Below, in pieces: positions 60,541 to 64,000 of a stretch of 64,000 nucleotides of DNA. Position 1 is the stretch's first letter. Each line of letters opens with the position of its first letter. Source of the DNA: Phytohabitans sp036906915. Its GTDB lineage: Bacteria; Actinomycetota; Actinomycetes; Mycobacteriales; Micromonosporaceae. The position numbers and the translations under genes were made by a program. The notes beneath the pieces are model-generated. The model saw nothing but the letters and a program-made list of their open reading frames with translations, was not told the DNA's origin and did no database searches. The stretch is taken from contig NZ_JBAKHX010000004.1 in assembly GCF_036906915.1 (NCBI RefSeq), positions 186,001 through 250,000 on the forward strand, written 5' to 3'.

Positions 60541-62416
60541 CGAACGACTCCTTCGACCACCTGTGGATTCCGCGCGCGTTCACAATGACCAACTGGTCGA
60601 TCATTGCGACGCCATCCTCGCACAGTCTGATATCGCGGCTACTACGCAGGTATTGAGCGATAAGCATTGTTTCGCTCTGAGTAAAATGACCACTACGGGG
60701 CTCGACATAGATCAGCGCTATCTTCTCATACCCGGGAGGAGCAATCTGGCGAACGCCGCTCTGGTCGTCCACACCCCGAGATCCGTTCAGCTGCCCAACA
60801 GCAGCACGTATGGCCTGGGCAATCTTGTTGTTGCTCACCGACTTGAGTTGATAAGCACGTTTATTCGTTGTATCGAGGACGTCGGCGCCGTACTTTGTGC
60901 CGTCCACCTCAAGATAGCCATCAAGAATGACCTTCGCACGGCGGTCTTGGCGAAGGATCTCGGCTGTCTGTTCGATCTCGCGCCGCACGCCAATCTTGTC
61001 GGTAGCCGGCTGCTGAGCCGCGATTGGATGAGTGTTGATGTCGGCCTGCGGAAGGCGCCTTGTCAGGCCCTCGGGGTTGAGGAGGCGGCCGGAGTCGACG
61101 ATGACTTTCAGCTCGGGGAGCAGGCCGAACTTGACCCCGTCGTGGACTGCGTCGACGGCCTTCTGGAGCTTCTCGTCTTGGCCGCGTTTCAAGTCCCTCG
61201 TCATCAGGTCGGCGGCGCGGAGCACTGTGGACTGGAACGCCGGATCGATCTGAGGCAGGTCCTTGTTGGGGTCGATGCCGCGCGTTCCCAGCCTGCGCAG
61301 CACGTCGGTGTCGTCGCCGTGCAGGGTCGGGCTGTGCACCCATGCCAGGTAGTCGACGAAGACCTGGGTTCGCTGGCCGCGCTGGGCGGGTGGCGCCGGG
61401 TTATCGAAGGGCATCACCGCTGTGGTCAGCTCGGCGCCGGGAGCGAGCGTGCCGAGCGGGAACGACTGCGGGGCTTTCATGCCTGGGGTGGCGAACGCGT
61501 GGACGGTGGCGTCGCCGGGTGCGGTGCCGACATTGGTCACGGTCACCGACCAGGTGCAGACCGGGGACGTGCAGTCACTTGAGTTGATTTTAGTCTGAAA
61601 GACAGGCAGGGCGGCGGGGAGATCGGCGATCGCGGGTGGCCCTGACGAGGCCGTGTCGGGCAGGACTTTGACGACGGCCTCGCGCACCCCTTGGGCCGCC
61701 GTCGCGGTGGCGGGCTCGGGCAGGATCGCCGCGTACGGCGGCCGAGCGATCGGATCGGCAGGCGCCGGCGCACGCAGCGCGGCGGGCTGAAAAGCGCCGA
61801 GGGCGACGGGTTTGGAGAGAGCGCGGTCGCGGATAGGGCCGCCCAGCCACACGAGGCGGCGCGGCTTGTCGGCGGTGACCAGGGCGGTCCAGTCGCCGGC
61901 GGTGACCGTGACGACGCGCTGGCCGGCAACCGTGTCCACAGCGTCGTCGGCGGAGCCGCGCCGGCCGATCGATTCGACGAGGTCCGCCAGCGCGTCCGGG
62001 TTCAGCGCCGACGCCACGTCGAGGGGGTACGCCATGTCGGGCTCGGGCCTGATCCAGCGACCCACCGCGCGCTTGAGTGGTCGTGGCGCCCGCCGGGACC
62101 AGAAGGAGGCGTCGCCGCGAACGGCGACCCCACCGGGGCCGGCGACCAGTTCGGCGCGGCCGGCGGTCGGGTCGGTGATGGTGCCGCTGGCGTAGCGGTC
62201 GGCGGTCACCACGAAGTCGCCCGTTATGCGGCGACCGTCGGGGGCCTCGTACACGACGGCGAGCTTGACCGCCGGCGCGGCGCGCAGGCCTTCGGCGGCC
62301 GCCCCGATGTCAGGGCCGGTCAGGGCGCGCCAGGCGAAGACCGCGACGGTCACCATGAGGACCAGTGTCAGCCCGGCGCACACCAGTCCGACGACGAGCA
62401 GACGGCGCGGACGCAT
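60518..62416 (-). CDS. Membrane-anchored protein with C-terminal nuclease-like toxin domain
   Basis: The 632 residues comprise an N-terminal signal anchor (LVVGLVCAGLTLVLMVTVAVFAW), a lipoprotein-LpqB/LppX-like outer part (RRITGDFVVTADRYASGTITDPTAGRAELV), a beta-sandwich segment around 295-365 (CTWSVTVTNVGTAPGDATVHAF), a helical linker, and a final domain (about 473-632). That domain carries GYLEVDG (Glu503), YGADVLD (Asp512) and YQLKSVS (Gln523-x-Lys525), then AIRAAVGQLNG. This is the layout of PD-(D/E)XK-fold toxin domains. The 3' part has lower G+C than the 5' part. Coupled to a putative immunity gene. Confidence 0.7.
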   Translation of the reverse strand: MRPRRLLVVGLVCAGLTLVLMVTVAVFAWRALTGPDIGAAAEGLRAAPAVKLAVVYEAPDGRRITGDFVVTADRYASGTITDPTAGRAELVAGPGGVAVRGDASFWSRRAPRPLKRAVGRWIRPEPDMAYPLDVASALNPDALADLVESIGRRGSADDAVDTVAGQRVVTVTAGDWTALVTADKPRRLVWLGGPIRDRALSKPVALGAFQPAALRAPAPADPIARPPYAAILPEPATATAAQGVREAVVKVLPDTASSGPPAIADLPAALPVFQTKINSSDCTSPVCTWSVTVTNVGTAPGDATVHAFATPGMKAPQSFPLGTLAPGAELTTAVMPFDNPAPPAQRGQRTQVFVDYLAWVHSPTLHGDDTDVLRRLGTRGIDPNKDLPQIDPAFQSTVLRAADLMTRDLKRGQDEKLQKAVDAVHDGVKFGLLPELKVIVDSGRLLNPEGLTRRLPQADINTHPIAAQQPATDKIGVRREIEQTAEILRQDRRAKVILDGYLEVDGTKYGADVLDTTNKRAYQLKSVSNNKIAQAIRAAVGQLNGSRGVDDQSGVRQIAPPGYEKIALIYVEPRSGHFTQSETMLIAQYLRSSRDIRLCEDGVAMIDQLVIVNARGIHRWSKESFGGLGFPC

Positions 62417-62480
62417 GACGGGTCACGCTACTACGCGTACCTCGTCGATCGCAGCCCGCAAGCGGCCACCGTAAGGTGTC

Positions 62481-62777
62481 CTATTTGGACCCGGTGACAG
62501 TGGTGGCGGTGACAGTACCCGCGCTGTCGGCCTGGCCCTGGACGACCACCAGGGCCTGCTGCACGGCGATGAGTGGCGCAATTGCGACATCGTTGGCGTC
62601 CTGGAAGCCGCTGGACGAGCTTTTCTCGTCGGTGGTGGATTCGGCCGCTTCGGCGCTGCTGAACGACGTGTGCGCCCACACCGCACCGCCGGCTAATACC
62701 ACGGCGAGCCCGGTGTCGACGAAGACAGCGCGCGGTAGACGTATAGGCGGCAGCTTGATGGCGACGGCTCGGAACAA
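62481..62777 (-). CDS. Short membrane-anchored protein, possible adaptor (HlyD-like) stub
   Basis: The 98 residues have a basic N-terminus, one helix (VDTGLAVVLAGGAVWAHTSF) and a Ser/Thr/Ala-rich outer part ending GTVTATTVTGSK. The beginning resembles that of actinobacterial RND/MacA-type adaptor proteins, which continue for 300 residues more; this one stops early. TTG 62777, 8 bases after the histidine kinase stop, so the two are probably co-transcribed. Could be a truncated gene or a genuine small protein. Confidence 0.5.
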   Translation of the reverse strand: MFRAVAIKLPPIRLPRAVFVDTGLAVVLAGGAVWAHTSFSSAEAAESTTDEKSSSSGFQDANDVAIAPLIAVQQALVVVQGQADSAGTVTATTVTGSK

Positions 62778-62785
62778 CCCCCGCG

Positions 62786-64000
62786 CTAGCTCGAGGGCGA
62801 CTGAGAACCCGTCGGCAGCAGCACCCGGAACGCCGAGCCGCGCCCGGGAGCCGTGTCAAGCTCGACCCGGCCGCCGTGGTTGCTGACGATCGCGGCCACG
62901 ATGGACAGTCCCAGCCCTGAGCCGCCGTTGCGCCGGTTGCGGCTGGGGTCGGCCCGGTACAGCCGTTCGAAGATCCGCTCGGCGTGCGTGCTGGGTACGC
63001 CCGGACCGGTGTCGACCACCTCCAGCACGGCGACCGGACCGGCGGAGGGCAACTCCGCGCCGACCGCCGCCGCCGGGTTGTACCAGGGCTGGAGCCGCGC
63101 CAGCCTGCCCACCCGCACCGTGATGTCGGCCTGCGACGGCGTGTGCTGTAGCGCGTTGGACACGAGGTTGGTGGCGACCTGCCGGAGCCGGTGCTCGTCG
63201 CCGAGCACGGTGACCGGTTCGAAGGCCCCGTCGTCGGCACCGAGCGCGGCGAGCCGCACCGGCCGGTCGGGCCGGCGGGCGTACGCGTCGCGGATCGTGT
63301 CGGCGGCGATGGCCAGCAGGTCGACGGGGCGCCGTTGCGCCTGCCGCTGCTTGTCGAGCTTGGCGAGCAGCAGTAGGTCTTCGACGAGCAGCCCCATCCG
63401 GGCCGCCTCGGACTCGATTCGAGCCATGGTCTCGTCCAGCACCGGCCCGGCCGGTGTGCCGCCCCGGCGGTACAGCTCGGCGAAGCCACGGATCGACGTG
63501 AGCGGCGTGCGCAGTTCGTGCGACGCGTCCGCGACGAACTGCCGCAGCCGCTGCTCGGAGGTCGTCCGCGCCGCCACCTCGGTCTCGATGCGGTCGAGCA
63601 TGGAGTTGAGCGCGATGCCCAGCCGGCCGGTCTCGGTGTGCGGGTCGGCGTCGACCCGCCGGGACAGGTCACCCGCCGTGATCTGCGCGGAGGTGCGTTC
63701 CATGCGGGTCAGCGGCCGTAGTCCTATTCGGACGACGTACGCGGCGACGAGGCCCAGCAGCAGAAGCACGGCCGCCATGACGGCCAGCTCGATGGTGAGC
63801 AGCAGGTCGACGGTCGCGTCGACCTGCCGCAGCGATATCGCTGCGACCACCAGTTCATCGCCGCGGAACACGACCTGGACCCGCCAGGAGTTTTCGCCGT
63901 CGGCCGAGCTGACGGTGTAGGGCTTGCCTCCGGCGCGCTTCACCAGTTCCTCGTACGGTTCGAGGGCCGGTGGCGATATGTCGGGGCTTTCGGGCTTCGG
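62786..64000 (-). CDS. Sensor histidine kinase, cut by the right edge
   Basis: The frame is open to position 64000, so the N-terminus (first helix and part of the sensor domain) is missing. Visible: end of an outer domain (SWRVQVVFRGDELVVAAISL), a helix (LLTIELAVMAAVLLLLGLVAAYVVRIG), HAMP domain (LRPLTRMERTSAQITAGDLSRRVD), phospho-acceptor His in FVADASHELRTPLTSIRGFAEL, N box NLVSNALQHT, and G boxes DTGPGVP and GGSGLGLSIV. The cognate response regulator presumably lies upstream, outside the window. Confidence 0.93.
   Translation of the reverse strand, partial: PKPESPDISPPALEPYEELVKRAGGKPYTVSSADGENSWRVQVVFRGDELVVAAISLRQVDATVDLLLTIELAVMAAVLLLLGLVAAYVVRIGLRPLTRMERTSAQITAGDLSRRVDADPHTETGRLGIALNSMLDRIETEVAARTTSEQRLRQFVADASHELRTPLTSIRGFAELYRRGGTPAGPVLDETMARIESEAARMGLLVEDLLLLAKLDKQRQAQRRPVDLLAIAADTIRDAYARRPDRPVRLAALGADDGAFEPVTVLGDEHRLRQVATNLVSNALQHTPSQADITVRVGRLARLQPWYNPAAAVGAELPSAGPVAVLEVVDTGPGVPSTHAERIFERLYRADPSRNRRNGGSGLGLSIVAAIVSNHGGRVELDTAPGRGSAFRVLLPTGSQSPSS

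Overview
This is a GC-rich stretch (roughly 70% G+C by eye) of an actinomycete chromosome. GTG starts, 4-bp stop/start overlaps (ATGA, GTGA), Ser/Thr kinase and PP2C signalling, a carotenoid cluster and a Tad-type pilus locus together suggest Micromonosporaceae or a close relative. Genus cannot be fixed from this sequence alone. Coding density is high, no gene-free gap exceeds 300 bases, and there is no transposase, integrase, phage gene, rRNA or CRISPR array.

Layout. 1-5.4 kb: two FtsX-type permeases (one cut by the left edge), then a membrane-anchored protein coupled to a PrsW-like membrane protease. 5.4-6.4 kb: two paralogous proteins built of 13-residue DxDxDG repeats. 6.5-7.8 kb: a lipoprotein of the branched-chain amino-acid-binding family whose two halves appear in reversed order. 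7.9-11 kb: a thioesterase, a DUF2786 protein, three tRNAs (Phe, Asp, Glu) and a polysaccharide deacetylase. 11-15.2 kb: a carotenoid cluster (crtI-idi-merR, divergent from crtB), with crtB followed by the wreck of a DNA photolyase gene. 15.2-20 kb: a flavin disulfide-type oxidoreductase, a ScyD/E-like secreted protein, a PAP2-type membrane enzyme and small proteins.

20-29.7 kb: a compact Tad/Flp pilus locus of twelve minus-strand genes, with a divergent prepilin peptidase. 29.6-35.8 kb: an ABC-2 exporter with its own small regulator, an XRE regulator, a dGTPase and a LuxR-type ATPase regulator. 35.9-39.6 kb: a PP2C phosphatase, Tex and an ECF sigma factor. 39.6-49.6 kb: an Nramp-like carrier, kelch lipoprotein, adenylate kinase, SAM methyltransferase, AhpD-like protein, Ser/Thr kinase, AlkZ-like winged-helix protein, secreted S1 protease and FAD oxidase. 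49.7-55.9 kb: oligopeptidase B, a threonine-dehydratase-like enzyme and a PadR-ABC-FtsX operon with a clear operator. 56-58 kb: a SpoIIE-type phosphatase with a receiver domain, divergent from a STAS antagonist (a partner-switching pair). 58-64 kb: glycerol kinase, a probable toxin/immunity pair whose 3' part is visibly lower in G+C, a short protein and a histidine kinase cut by the right edge.

Unusual features. Five intergenic copies of an ~84-bp palindromic element (stem CGTCGATCAAGGGCAA...) with an extra third arm. A likely circularly permuted binding protein. Three remnants of decayed genes (photolyase, EamA transporter, GH18 chitinase). The membrane-anchored nuclease-like toxin with its partner. 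All assignments come from reading the sequence and remembered family motifs; no search was run.
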